A stretch of DNA of 64,000 nucleotides from positions 18,249-82,248 of the forward strand of contig JAGWPW010000045.1 of NCBI GenBank assembly GCA_028870315.1. The letters run 5' to 3'. This DNA comes from Sphingomonadales bacterium (GTDB lineage Bacteria > Pseudomonadota > Alphaproteobacteria > Sphingomonadales > Sphingomonadaceae). Within the stretch, counting starts at the first letter, position 1. Each line of letters begins with the position of its first letter. A model generated the notes under the pieces. The model saw only the letters and a program-made list of their open reading frames with translations, was not told the origin of the DNA and did not search any database. Below are positions 9,790 through 19,737 of the stretch, in pieces. The position numbers and the translations under genes were made by a program.

Positions 9790-10529
9790 GCACGGGTCTC
9801 ACCGACGGCGATCTCGCCGCGCATCTCGCCGACACCGCGGGCAAGCTGCTCATCGCGGTGCGCGAAAGCGGCCTTTTGAGTCTCAAGGCGCTGGGCAAGG
9901 CGGGCGATGCCACCGCCAATCAGTTCCTCTGCCACGCGCTGCGCGAGCAGCGGCCCGATGATGGCCTGCTGTCCGAGGAGGAGAAGGACAATCCCGCGCG
10001 GCTCGACCGGAGCCGGGTGTGGATCGTCGATCCGGTCGACGGCACGCGCGAATATGGCGAAGCACGGACCGATTGGGCCGTCCATGTCGCGCTCGCCACC
10101 GATGGCGCGCCGGCGCTCGGCGCGGTGGCGCTGCCGGGGCTTGGTGAAGTTCTGCGCAGCGACCGCCCCGGCGTGGTGCCGCCGGCGCCCGCGCGCCTGC
10201 GCATGGTCGTCAGCCGCACCCGCCCGGCACGCGAGGCAACCGAGGTGGCCGAGAAGCTCGGCGCCGAACTCGTCCCCATGGGCTCGGCCGGCGCCAAGGC
10301 GATGGCGATCATCCGGGGCGAGGCCGATATCTATCTGCACTCTGGCGGCCAATACGAGTGGGACAGCTGTGCGCCGGTCGCGGTGGCGCTGGCCCATGGC
10401 CTGCATTGCAGCCGCATCGATGGCAGCCCGCTCGTCTACAACCAGGCCGATGTCTACATGCCAGACCTCCTCATCTGCCGGAAGGAACATGCGGACATGG
10501 TGCTCAAAGAGATCGCCGCGCTCGACTGA
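9786..10529 (+). CDS. cysQ: 3'(2'),5'-bisphosphate nucleotidase
   Basis: [32 protein letters not shown] and [17 protein letters not shown] inositol-phosphatase family motifs; overlaps cysNC stop. Confidence 0.92.
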   Translation: MSTGLTDGDLAAHLADTAGKLLIAVRESGLLSLKALGKAGDATANQFLCHALREQRPDDGLLSEEEKDNPARLDRSRVWIVDPVDGTREYGEARTDWAVHVALATDGAPALGAVALPGLGEVLRSDRPGVVPPAPARLRMVVSRTRPAREATEVAEKLGAELVPMGSAGAKAMAIIRGEADIYLHSGGQYEWDSCAPVAVALAHGLHCSRIDGSPLVYNQADVYMPDLLICRKEHADMVLKEIAALD

Positions 10530-10569
10530 CGCCGATTTTCGCGCCATGCTGCCGGCGGGAGGTTGCGGC

Positions 10570-12210
10570 ATGATCCAGGGGTCGATGCAGCATTGGCCGC
10601 TGCTCGTGGGCACGATCCTCGATCATGCCGAGCGCCAGCACGGCACGCAGGAGGTGGTCAGCCGCAGCGTCGAGGGGCCGATCCACCGCACCACCTATGC
10701 CGAAATCGCCCGGCGTGCGCGGCAATGCGCCGCCGCGCTCGCGCGGCTGGGGGTGCGGCCGGGCGATCGCGTCGCGACGCTCGCCTGGAACACGCATCGC
10801 CACGTCGAGGCCTGGTATGGCGCGGCGCATATCGGCGCGATCTACCATACGGTGAACCCGCGGCTGTTCGAAAGCCAGATCGCCTTCATCGTCAATGACG
10901 CGCAGGATCGTGTCATCCTCGCCGATCTCAGCTTCGTGCCGTTGCTCGAACGGCTGCAAGACAGCTGCCTGCGCGGGCGGACGATCATCCTTCTTACCAG
11001 CGCCGGGCATATGCCCGACAGTCCGCTCGACCTGCTGTGTTACGAGGATCTCATCGCCGCCGAGGCCGACGATCTGCCGCGACTCATGTTGCCCGAGGAC
11101 GCGCCCTGCGGCTTGTGCTACACTTCGGGCACCACCGGCGATCCCAAGGGCGTGCTGTATTCGCACCGCTCGAACGTCCTGCAGGCGCTCATCACCCATG
11201 GCCCAGACGTCATGGCGCTGTCGGCGATGAGCGTCGTCCTGCCGATCGTGCCGATGTTCCACGCCAATGCCTGGTCGCTGGCGTTTTCGGCGCCGATGGT
11301 CGGTGCGAAACTGGTGCTGCCCGGCAACCGGCTCGATGCGGAGAGCATCTGCGACCTGATGCGCAAGGAAGGCGTCACCATGGCATTCGGCGTGCCCTCG
11401 GTGTGGATCGATGCCATCCCGCGGCTGCGCGCCGAGGGGCGCGGCACGCTCGAACGGCTGCTGGTCGGCGGTGCGGCGGTGCCGCGGGCGATGGTCGAGG
11501 ACTTCGCCGCAATCGGCATCACCATGGCGCAGGGCTGGGGGATGACCGAGATGAGCCCGCTCGGCACCACCACTGCGCCGAAACCGGCGATGGCCGGGCT
11601 TTCCCCGCGCGAGCAGATCGACCAGCGGCTGAAGGCCGGCGCGCCCTTCTACGGGGTCGAGACGCGGATCGTCGGCGCCGATGGCGAGGTTCTGCCGTGC
11701 GACGATGTCCACACCGGCGCGCTCCAGGTGCGCGGGCCTTGCGTGGTTGCCGAATATTGGCGCGGGGCGGGCGGCGTCGTGCTCGACGCCGAGGGCTGGT
11801 TCGACACCGGCGACATCGCCGCGATCGACCGCTTCGGCTATGTCCGCATCGCCGATCGCGCCAAGGATGTGATCAAGTCGGGCGGCGAGTGGATTTCCTC
11901 GATCGACCTCGAATGCGCGGCGGCAAGCCATCCGGCGATCCGCGAGGCGGCGGCAATCGCCATCGCCCATCCGCGCTGGGGTGAACGGCCACTGCTCGTC
12001 GCGGTGCGTGCCGCGGGCGCGAGCCTGAGCGAAGCCGAACTCATCGCCTGGCTCGGTGGGCGCGTCGCCAAATGGTGGCTTCCCGACCGGGTGATCTTCG
12101 TTGCCGACCTGCCGCATACCGCGACCGGCAAGCTCGACAAGCGCGCGCTGCGCCAGCAATATGGCGCTGATTGCCCGCCGACCGCCGAAGATAATAGGCA
12201 ACATTGCTGA
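10570..12210 (+). CDS. acyl-CoA ligase (AMP-binding, fatty-acid type)
   Basis: GLCYTSGTTGDPKGVLYSHRS, QGWGMTEMSPLGT, DRAKDVIKSGGEWISSIDLE, TATGKLDKRALR. Confidence 0.92.
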   Translation: MIQGSMQHWPLLVGTILDHAERQHGTQEVVSRSVEGPIHRTTYAEIARRARQCAAALARLGVRPGDRVATLAWNTHRHVEAWYGAAHIGAIYHTVNPRLFESQIAFIVNDAQDRVILADLSFVPLLERLQDSCLRGRTIILLTSAGHMPDSPLDLLCYEDLIAAEADDLPRLMLPEDAPCGLCYTSGTTGDPKGVLYSHRSNVLQALITHGPDVMALSAMSVVLPIVPMFHANAWSLAFSAPMVGAKLVLPGNRLDAESICDLMRKEGVTMAFGVPSVWIDAIPRLRAEGRGTLERLLVGGAAVPRAMVEDFAAIGITMAQGWGMTEMSPLGTTTAPKPAMAGLSPREQIDQRLKAGAPFYGVETRIVGADGEVLPCDDVHTGALQVRGPCVVAEYWRGAGGVVLDAEGWFDTGDIAAIDRFGYVRIADRAKDVIKSGGEWISSIDLECAAASHPAIREAAAIAIAHPRWGERPLLVAVRAAGASLSEAELIAWLGGRVAKWWLPDRVIFVADLPHTATGKLDKRALRQQYGADCPPTAEDNRQHC

Positions 12211-12212
12211 TT
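12193..12212. promoter_or_regulatory. candidate TetR operator overlapping ligase stop codon
   Basis: AAT-ag-GCAA-ca-TTGC-tg-ATT: interrupted dyad with 7 paired positions per half, 75 bp upstream of tetR ATG. Confidence 0.4.
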
Positions 12213-12287
12213 ATTATTTGCGTGCATGCCGCGTCGGGCTATGCTCGGTGCCGGCCGGAGACTTTGGCCGGCAAGCGGGGCAGCGAC

Positions 12288-12959
12288 ATGGCAACATCGA
12301 CAAGGCGTCGCCCGCGCGATCCGGTGGCAACGCGCGAGGTCATTCTCGAAGCGGCGGGGCACCTGCTGGCGAAGGATGGACCCGAAGGGATCAGCCTGTC
12401 CGAGGTCGCGCATCTCGCCGGGGTCAACCGCGGGACCGCCTACCAGCATTTCGAAACGCGCGAGAATTTGATCCAGGCGACCGTCCAATGGGTTTCGGAC
12501 CGGCTGTTCCGCGCCGCTTTTGGCGATCCCGAGACGATCGGCGAGCGCCGCGTCGAAGAGGTGGACACGCAGGACCTCACCGATCGCGTCGCGCGCTATG
12601 CCATGGACAATCCGGAACTGTGCCGGGTGTGGCTGATGCAGCTTCTCGCTTCGCCCGATCCGTCGGCCGACATGTTCTGGCGCGAATATCAGGGCTCGCT
12701 CGAAAGATTTGCCCGCACCGACATGGCGGTGGCGGGGGTCGATTCGCAGGCGCTCGCGGTGCTGACCCTGTCGGGGCTGTTCCTGTGGCCGGTGTGGGCG
12801 CGCGCGCGCGGCGGCGATGCGGCGGCGCGCGCGGCCGAGGCGCGGCGGATCGCCGATGAATGCCTGCGGCTTTCGATGTATGGCTCGATGCGGGCGGAAT
12901 GCTTTCCCGCAGTCGCGGCCCGGCTGCGCGCCGCGGGCAAGGTGCCCGGGGGCCGGTAG
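12288..12959 (+). CDS. TetR family transcriptional regulator
   Basis: N-terminal HTH TREVILEAAGHLLAKDGPEGISLSEVAHLAGVNRGTAYQHFETRENLI. Confidence 0.9.
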   Translation: MATSTRRRPRDPVATREVILEAAGHLLAKDGPEGISLSEVAHLAGVNRGTAYQHFETRENLIQATVQWVSDRLFRAAFGDPETIGERRVEEVDTQDLTDRVARYAMDNPELCRVWLMQLLASPDPSADMFWREYQGSLERFARTDMAVAGVDSQALAVLTLSGLFLWPVWARARGGDAAARAAEARRIADECLRLSMYGSMRAECFPAVAARLRAAGKVPGGR

Positions 12960-13085
12960 CCCGGGCCGTCCGCATCGCGGGCGCGATGGCGGGCGGTGCG
13001 CGCGCGGCAAAGTGCCTTTTGACTTGCCCGCGGGCGGCGCCTGCCGCTTGTCGATCGGGTGCCACACCGCAAGGAGCCTCAGCGC

Positions 13086-14069
13086 ATGTTTTCCGCGATC
13101 GTGATCGACAAGACCGACGCCGGCCAGACCGTTGCCGTCAGGAGCCTGGATGAAAGCCAGCTGCCCGAAGGCGATGTGACGATCGACGTTCAATATTCGA
13201 CGATCAATTTCAAGGACGGGCTGGCAATCACCGGCACCAGCCCGGTGGTGCGCAAGTTCCCGATGGTGCCGGGCATCGACCTCGTCGGCACGGTGCGCGA
13301 AAGCAGCCATGGCGACTGGAAGCCGGGCGATACCGTCGTCCTCAACGGCTGGGGCGTGGGCGAGGGCCATTGGGGCGGGCTCGCGCAGAAGGCGCGGCTC
13401 AAGGGCGACTGGCTGGTGCCGCTGCCCGCGGCGTTCACGCCGAAACAGGCGATGGCGATCGGCACCGCGGGCTATACCGCCGCGCTCTGCGTCGATGCGC
13501 TGGTCGGCCATGGGGTGAAGCCCGAGCAGGGTGAAGTGCTGGTGACCGGCGCGACCGGCGGGGTCGGCAGCGTCGCGGTGGCGCTGCTCGCAAGGGCGGG
13601 GTTCACCGTTGCTGCCTCCTCGGGAAAGACAAGCGAGGGCGATTACCTCAAGAAACTCGGCGCAACGTCGATCATCGACCGCGCCGAACTGAGCGAAAAG
13701 GGCAAGCCGCTGCAGCGCGAGCGCTGGGCGGGGGTGGTCGATTCGGTGGGCAGCCACACGCTGGCGAACGCGCTGGCGCAGACGAAATATCAGGGCGTCG
13801 TGGCCGCCTGCGGCCTTGCGCAAGGTGCCGATCTGCCCGGCACGGTCATGCCTTTCATCCTGCGCGGGGTCAGCCTTGTCGGGGTCGATAGCGTGATGGC
13901 GCCAAGGGCGCCGCGCATGGCCGCCTGGGCACGGCTGGCGCGCGATCTCGATCCGGCGCTCCTTGACGTCATCGGCGTAGAGACCGGGCTGGAAGGGGCG
14001 ATCTCGGCGGCCTCGGCGATCGTCGCCGGCAAGGTGCGCGGCCGCGTCATCGTCGACGTCAACCGCTGA
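13086..14069 (+). CDS. acuI: MDR oxidoreductase, acryloyl-CoA reductase (AcuI/YhdH)-like
   Basis: [68 protein letters not shown]. Confidence 0.82.
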   Translation: MFSAIVIDKTDAGQTVAVRSLDESQLPEGDVTIDVQYSTINFKDGLAITGTSPVVRKFPMVPGIDLVGTVRESSHGDWKPGDTVVLNGWGVGEGHWGGLAQKARLKGDWLVPLPAAFTPKQAMAIGTAGYTAALCVDALVGHGVKPEQGEVLVTGATGGVGSVAVALLARAGFTVAASSGKTSEGDYLKKLGATSIIDRAELSEKGKPLQRERWAGVVDSVGSHTLANALAQTKYQGVVAACGLAQGADLPGTVMPFILRGVSLVGVDSVMAPRAPRMAAWARLARDLDPALLDVIGVETGLEGAISAASAIVAGKVRGRVIVDVNR

Positions 14070-14083
14070 TCCGGGCGGGCGCG

Positions 14084-15775
14084 ATGAACGAGGGCGCCGG
14101 GGGGCTGTCGCTGCTGCGCGGCATTCCGCTCGACGAGGAGCAGGGCATCGGCGCGCTGACCCTTGCCGGCTGGCTGCGCGAGATCCGTGATCGCTACGGC
14201 CCGGCCGAGGCCGCGGTGCTGCGCGAGGGCGATGCGGTCGAACGCTGGACCTACGATGATCTGTGGACGCAGGCGATGGCGGTCGCGCGGGCGCTGGTCG
14301 GTTGCGGGATAGGCAAGGGGACGCGGGTCGGCATCCTCATGACCAACCGGCTCGAATTTCTTGGCTGCGTGCTCGGCACCGCGCTCGCCGGCGGCCTCGC
14401 GACACCGATCAGCACCTTCTACACCGCACCCGAACTCGACGAGGTGGTGCAGGCGGCGGGAATCTCGATCCTGCTGGTCGAACGCCGCGTGCTCAGGAAG
14501 GACTTCGTCGCCATGCTCGCCGGGCTTGAGCCGGCGATCCTGTCGGGCAGCCCGGCACAGGAACTCGCCTCGCTGCGCTTTCCCTGGCTGCGCCGCATCG
14601 CGATGATCGGCGCCGAGCCGGCGGATGGGCGCGTCGAGGACTGGAAGGGCTTTCTCGCCCGCGGCGACGGCGTGTCCGAGGCGCGGATCGCGGCGACGGC
14701 GGCGGCGGTGAAGCCCAGCGATCCGGGCCTGCTCCTGTTTTCCTCGGGCTCGACCGGCAAGGCCAAGGGCATCCTTTCGGCGAACCGCGCGGTCTGTCTC
14801 CAGCTCTGGCGCTGGCCGAAATGGTACAATATCCAGACCCCGCCGCGGACCTGGTCGGCGAACGGTTTCTTCTGGTCGGGCAATTTCGTCATGGCGCTGG
14901 GCGGCACGCTGTCCTCGGGCGGTTCGCTGGTGCTCCAGCGCTGGTTCGATGCCGAGGACGCGCTGCGGGTGATGGAGGCGGAAAAGGTCACCATGCCGCT
15001 CGCCTGGCCGCATCAATGGGCACAACTGACCGCCGCGCCCAATTATGCCACGACCGATCTTTCATCGCTGCATTACATCGACATGCGCATGCCGCTCGCG
15101 CGTCATCCGACGGTGACGACGCAATGGCTCGAACCCGGCCAGGCCTATGGCAATACCGAGACCTTCACGCTGATCACGGTGTTCGCCTCGGGCACGCCAG
15201 CCGAGGTTTCGGGCGACAGCCATGGGGTGCCGACCGCGGGATCGACGATCAAGATCGTCGATCCGCTCACCGGCGTCACGCTCGCGCGCGGCGAACGCGG
15301 CGAGATCGCGGTCAAGGGGCCGACGCTGATGCTCGGCTATCTCGGGGTGCCGCTCGATGAATCGCTCGATGATGAAGGCTTCCTGCGCACCAGCGACGGC
15401 GGCTATGTCGACGAGGCCGGCCGGCTGGTGTGGGAAGGCCGGCTGAACGACATCATCAAGACCGGCGGCGCCAATGTCTCGCCGCTCGAAATCGACGCAG
15501 TGCTGCGCGAATGCCCGGGGGTGAAGATCGTCCAGACCGTCGGGGTTCCCGACGAGCTGCTCGGCGAGATGGTGGTCTCCTGCATCGTCGCGCATGACGG
15601 CGCGGTGATCGACGAGGAGGCGGTGCGCGCCTTCGCGAAGACCCGGCTCGCAAGCTACAAGCTGCCGCGCCGGGTGCTGCTGTTCGCCGAGCACGAACTG
15701 GCGACGACCGGCTCGGCCAAGGTGAAGACGGCGGAACTGCGCAAGCTCGCCGCCGACCGGTTGCGCGCCGCCTAG
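14084..15775 (+). CDS. class I adenylate-forming enzyme / acyl-CoA synthetase
   Basis: LLLFSSGSTGKAKGILSANRAV, YGNTETFTLITVFASG, GRLNDIIKTGGANVSPLEID. Confidence 0.88.
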   Translation: MNEGAGGLSLLRGIPLDEEQGIGALTLAGWLREIRDRYGPAEAAVLREGDAVERWTYDDLWTQAMAVARALVGCGIGKGTRVGILMTNRLEFLGCVLGTALAGGLATPISTFYTAPELDEVVQAAGISILLVERRVLRKDFVAMLAGLEPAILSGSPAQELASLRFPWLRRIAMIGAEPADGRVEDWKGFLARGDGVSEARIAATAAAVKPSDPGLLLFSSGSTGKAKGILSANRAVCLQLWRWPKWYNIQTPPRTWSANGFFWSGNFVMALGGTLSSGGSLVLQRWFDAEDALRVMEAEKVTMPLAWPHQWAQLTAAPNYATTDLSSLHYIDMRMPLARHPTVTTQWLEPGQAYGNTETFTLITVFASGTPAEVSGDSHGVPTAGSTIKIVDPLTGVTLARGERGEIAVKGPTLMLGYLGVPLDESLDDEGFLRTSDGGYVDEAGRLVWEGRLNDIIKTGGANVSPLEIDAVLRECPGVKIVQTVGVPDELLGEMVVSCIVAHDGAVIDEEAVRAFAKTRLASYKLPRRVLLFAEHELATTGSAKVKTAELRKLAADRLRAA

Positions 15776-15866
15776 ATCGCAGCGCGCGCCCGGTTTCACG
15801 GGGGGGCGGGGCGCAAGGCGCGCGCGGCATCGACACTCCCGCGATTGGGCTTTACAGGCCGCGGCG

Positions 15867-17009
15867 ATGAACCACACCGATCGCGATCTGCTGCCCGAGG
15901 GGCTCGAAGACCGGCTGCCGGCCGCCGCCGCCGCCGCCGCGCGCGTTACCGCGGCGATGACCGCGGTGATGGCGAGCCATGGCTATGCGCCGCTCCAGCC
16001 GCCGGCGATCGAATTCGAACGCTCGCTCGCCAGCCGCATGGCCGGGATCGAGCCACGGCGGATGTTCCGCTTCGTCGATCCTTCGAGCCTGCGCACGCTG
16101 GCGCTGCGTTCGGACATCACGCCGCAGGTCGGGCGCATCGCCGCGACGCGGCTTGCAGGCGCGGCGCGGCCGCTGCGGCTCAGCTATGCGGGGCAGGTGG
16201 TGACGATCACCGGCGCGGGGCTCGAACCAGCGCGCGAGCGCTTGCAGATCGGCGCCGAGATCATCGGCAGCGACAGCGTGGCGGCGGCAGGCGAAGCGGT
16301 GGCGCTGGCGATCGAGGCGCTGGGCGCGGCGGGGGCACGCGCGATCTCGGTCGATTTCACCCTGCCCGATCTCGTCGATGCGCTGGCAGACGGCGCGCTG
16401 CCGCTGCCGGCATCGGCGCGCGAGGCGGTGCGCCGCGAGCTTGACGCCAAGGATGCGGGCGCGCTGGTTGCGGCGGGCGGGCGCGCCTATCTGCCGCTGC
16501 TGCACGCGACCGGGCCGTTCGAGGCCGCGATCGCCCGGCTCGATGGAATCGCCAGCGCCCATCCCGCGGCCGGGCCGGTGCTCGGCCCGCGCATCGCGGC
16601 GCTGCGCGCCATCGCCGCGCGCCTCGGGCAGAGCGCGCGGCTGACCCTCGATCCCTCCGAACGGCATGGCTTCGAATATCAAAGCTGGTTCGGCTTCGTC
16701 ATCTATGCGCAAGGGCTGCGCGGCGCGCTGGGCCGTGGCGGCAGCTACACCATTCTCGGCGAGGGGCAGGGCGCGCGCGAGCCGGCGGTCGGTTTCTCGC
16801 TCTATCCCGATCCGCTGATCGAGCATCTCGCCGTGGCAGGCGACGCGGCGGAGCCGATGCTGTTCCTGCCGCTCGATCACGATTTTTCGGCAGCGGCGCG
16901 GCTGCGCGGCGCGGGCTGGCGCACGCTCGCCGCGCTTTCGCCAGGCGATGATCCGCGCGCGCTCGGCTGCACGCATCGCCTTGCCGGCGATGCGGCGGTG
17001 GCGCTCTGA
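15867..17009 (+). CDS. hisZ: ATP phosphoribosyltransferase regulatory subunit
   Basis: HisRS-like: LPEGLEDRLPAAA, QPPAIEFERSLASR, FRFVDPSSLRTLALRSDITPQVGRIA, FSLYPDPLIE. Confidence 0.88.
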   Translation: MNHTDRDLLPEGLEDRLPAAAAAAARVTAAMTAVMASHGYAPLQPPAIEFERSLASRMAGIEPRRMFRFVDPSSLRTLALRSDITPQVGRIAATRLAGAARPLRLSYAGQVVTITGAGLEPARERLQIGAEIIGSDSVAAAGEAVALAIEALGAAGARAISVDFTLPDLVDALADGALPLPASAREAVRRELDAKDAGALVAAGGRAYLPLLHATGPFEAAIARLDGIASAHPAAGPVLGPRIAALRAIAARLGQSARLTLDPSERHGFEYQSWFGFVIYAQGLRGALGRGGSYTILGEGQGAREPAVGFSLYPDPLIEHLAVAGDAAEPMLFLPLDHDFSAAARLRGAGWRTLAALSPGDDPRALGCTHRLAGDAAVAL

Positions 17010-17095
17010 GACGCGGCTGCGGCTTGCCCTTGCCACCGGCTTTGGCTACCTGCCGGCCGTTCCCGAACATCTTGTAGCAGGAAGGGCCGCGAGAC

Positions 17096-18385
17096 TTGGC
17101 CAACGTCACCGTGATCGGCGCCCAGTGGGGCGATGAAGGCAAGGGCAAGATCGTCGACTGGCTGGCAAGCCGCGCCGATGCCGTGGTGCGCTTCCAGGGC
17201 GGGCATAACGCCGGCCATACGCTGGTCGTCGGCAACCAGACCTACAAGCTGAGCCTGCTGCCCTCGGGGATCGTGCGCGGAACGCTGTCGATCATCGGCA
17301 ATGGCGTGGTGCTCGATCCCTGGGCGCTCAAGGATGAATTCGCCAGGCTCGAAGCGCAGGGCGTCGCCATCAACCGCGACAATTTCGCGATCGCCGACAA
17401 TTGCCCGCTGATCCTGCCTGTCCACCGCGAACTCGACGGGCTGCGCGAGGCGGCGGCGGGCAGCGGCAAGATCGGCACCACCGGCCGCGGCATCGGCCCT
17501 GCCTATGAAGACAAGGTCGGCCGCCGCGCGATCCGGGTCTGCGACCTTGGCCATCTCGATTCGCTCACCGCGCAGCTCGACCGGCTCTGCGCGCATCATG
17601 ACGCGCTGCGCGCGGGCTTCGGCGAAGCGCCGGTCGATCGCGCGGGCCTGGTTGCCGCGCTGGCGGAAATCGCGCCCTTCGTCCTCCAGTTCGCCGAGCC
17701 GGTATGGCAGCGGCTCAACAAGGTGAAGCGCGCGGGTGCGCGCATCCTGTTCGAGGGCGCGCAGGGCGTGCTGCTCGACGTCGATCACGGAACCTATCCC
17801 TTCGTCACCAGCTCGAACACGGTGAGCGGCACCGCGGCGAGCGGTTCGGGGCTCGGTCCGGGGGCGACCGGCTTCGTGCTCGGCATCGTCAAGGCCTATA
17901 CGACCCGCGTCGGCGCCGGCCCGTTCCCGACCGAGCTTGAGGACGAGGTCGGCCAGCGCCTTGGCGAAAAGGGCCATGAATTCGGCACGGTCACCGGGCG
18001 CAAGCGCCGCTGTGGCTGGTTCGATGCGGTGCTGGTGCGCCAGAGCTGCGCGATTTCGGGGGTGACCGGCGTCGCGCTGACCAAGCTCGACGTGCTCGAC
18101 GGCTTCGACCGGGTGCGGATCTGCACCGGCTATCGCCTCGGCGGCCGCGTGCTCGACTATTTCCCGAGCCAGGCGAGCGAGCAGGCCGAGGTCGAGCCGA
18201 TCTACGAGGAGATCGAGGGCTGGCGCGAGACCACCGCCGGCGCGCGCAGCTGGGCCGATCTGCCGGCGCAGGCGATCAAATACATCACCCGCGTGCAGGA
18301 ACTGATCGAATGCCCGGTGGCGCTGGTCTCGACCAGCCCCGAGCGCGACGACACGATCCTGGTGCGCGATCCCTTCGCGGATTGA
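17096..18385 (+). CDS. purA: adenylosuccinate synthase
   Basis: [51 protein letters not shown] start. Confidence 0.98.
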   Translation: MANVTVIGAQWGDEGKGKIVDWLASRADAVVRFQGGHNAGHTLVVGNQTYKLSLLPSGIVRGTLSIIGNGVVLDPWALKDEFARLEAQGVAINRDNFAIADNCPLILPVHRELDGLREAAAGSGKIGTTGRGIGPAYEDKVGRRAIRVCDLGHLDSLTAQLDRLCAHHDALRAGFGEAPVDRAGLVAALAEIAPFVLQFAEPVWQRLNKVKRAGARILFEGAQGVLLDVDHGTYPFVTSSNTVSGTAASGSGLGPGATGFVLGIVKAYTTRVGAGPFPTELEDEVGQRLGEKGHEFGTVTGRKRRCGWFDAVLVRQSCAISGVTGVALTKLDVLDGFDRVRICTGYRLGGRVLDYFPSQASEQAEVEPIYEEIEGWRETTAGARSWADLPAQAIKYITRVQELIECPVALVSTSPERDDTILVRDPFAD

Positions 18386-18515
18386 GGTGCCGATCGGAAC
18401 GGGTCGATAATGGAACGGGTTTGCTCCGCTTTCGATCTTGCTATGTTCTCGTTTTGACTTGACGGGCGCGGCGTACGCGCGCAGACTTGCCGGGTAAATC
18501 CGGAGTCACGCCGCC

Positions 18516-19544
18516 ATGCCCATCGCCCGTCTTGCCCCCGTTGCCGATAATTTCGATTATGGCGCCCCGGCCGGCGATGCCGCTGGCCTGGGGCTGTCGC
18601 TGTCGATCTTCGCTGACCGCGCGCATCTGCGCGGTGAACTACGCGAGGATGGGCAAAGCGCGGGATTCCGCATTGCCGAGGTTGCGGCGCTCGATGCGCT
18701 GCGTGACGGGGCGGTGCGGCCGCTGGGGGAAGTGGTGCTGCTCGATTGCCCGGTGGTCGATGGCGCGGTGCTCGCCTCGCTGGCGCGGATCGACCTGCGC
18801 GCCGCGCATGCGGGTGCGATGGTGATCGTCTCGACCAGCCTTGCCGCACTCGACGATGTCTTTGCCTGCCTCGACCAGTCGCGGCCCCAGATTCTCGTCG
18901 ATCCGGGCCGCGCGGAGCGGTTGATCGCATTGGGGCAGGTGCTGGCGCGGCTGCCGGGGCGCCGGGTGCGCGAATTGTCCGAGGAGGATCGCCTCGTTCT
19001 GCTGCGGCTCAGCGAGCAGGTGGCGCTGATCGCCGAGCGTATGGAAGGACTGCGTCCACAAGAGGTGCGGCGATCCCCGGCCGGCCCGCCTGCGCAGGAC
19101 GGCGCGTCACCGCTGTTCCGGTTCACTGCCGCCGCCACTGGCGCAGCGCGGCAGCCGGCGGCGGCGCAAGCGGGTGACCAGCTCGTCAGGCCGGCGCTTC
19201 CCGATCCGCGGCTCATGCGCCGGATAATCCGCCAGCGGCAGATGCGGGCGCGTTTTTTCGATGCCGAGCTGTTTGCCGATCCCGCCTGGGACATGCTGCT
19301 CGATCTGACCGCCGCGCGCGCCGAAAAATCGCGCGTCTCGGTTACCAGCCTGTGCATCGCCTCGGGCGTGCCGCCAACGACGGCGCTGCGCTGGATCGGG
19401 CAGATGACCGAAGCGGGGCTGCTGCAAAGGCACGAGGACGAGACCGACCGGCGCCGCGCCTTCATAACACTGACCGAAAAGGCGGCGATGGGCATGGCGG
19501 ACTATTTCGCCGAGCTTGGCGAAGCCGCGATGAGCGCGGTTTAG
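18516..19544 (+). CDS. winged-helix (MarR-like) DNA-binding protein with N-terminal receiver-like/unknown domain
   Basis: C-terminal SVTSLCIASGVPPTTALRWIGQMTEAGLLQRHEDETDRRRAFITLTEKA wHTH; N-terminal half resembles an alpha/beta receiver-type fold. Confidence 0.7.
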   Translation: MPIARLAPVADNFDYGAPAGDAAGLGLSLSIFADRAHLRGELREDGQSAGFRIAEVAALDALRDGAVRPLGEVVLLDCPVVDGAVLASLARIDLRAAHAGAMVIVSTSLAALDDVFACLDQSRPQILVDPGRAERLIALGQVLARLPGRRVRELSEEDRLVLLRLSEQVALIAERMEGLRPQEVRRSPAGPPAQDGASPLFRFTAAATGAARQPAAAQAGDQLVRPALPDPRLMRRIIRQRQMRARFFDAELFADPAWDMLLDLTAARAEKSRVSVTSLCIASGVPPTTALRWIGQMTEAGLLQRHEDETDRRRAFITLTEKAAMGMADYFAELGEAAMSAV

Positions 19545-19579
19545 CAGGTTGGCGCGGGTCGCTGTGTACCGTTCCCAAG

Positions 19580-19605
19580 CCTGCCCCCCGCCGGGGAGGG
19601 GCAGG
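19580..19605. terminator. GC-rich hairpin between convergent genes (possible bidirectional terminator)
   Basis: CCTGCCCC-ccgccgggga-GGGGCAGG, 8-bp perfect arms, between the stops of 18516(+) and 19738(-); no U-tract. Confidence 0.45.
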
Positions 19606-19737
19606 AGCCGATGCCATCGCCGTCGCAGGGTTTGCAATGCGTCTTTCGGTCCGATGGCATCGGATATTGCGGCGGTCATCGTCCGACCGCTTCCGCCGAA
19701 ACGCCGCCACGTCCCGTTTGGCGCGGTACGCCGGAGA

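Noticed and set aside
15915-15945. GCC trinucleotide run in hisZ
   Set aside because: Encodes an Ala-rich helix (AAAAAAAR) in a normal HisZ N-terminus.
18434-18448. LexA-like box GATC-TTGCTAT-GTTC upstream of the 18516 winged-helix gene
   Set aside because: Resembles the alphaproteobacterial GTTC-N7-GTTC SOS box but with a mismatch in one half-site; not enough to claim SOS control without conservation or expression data.
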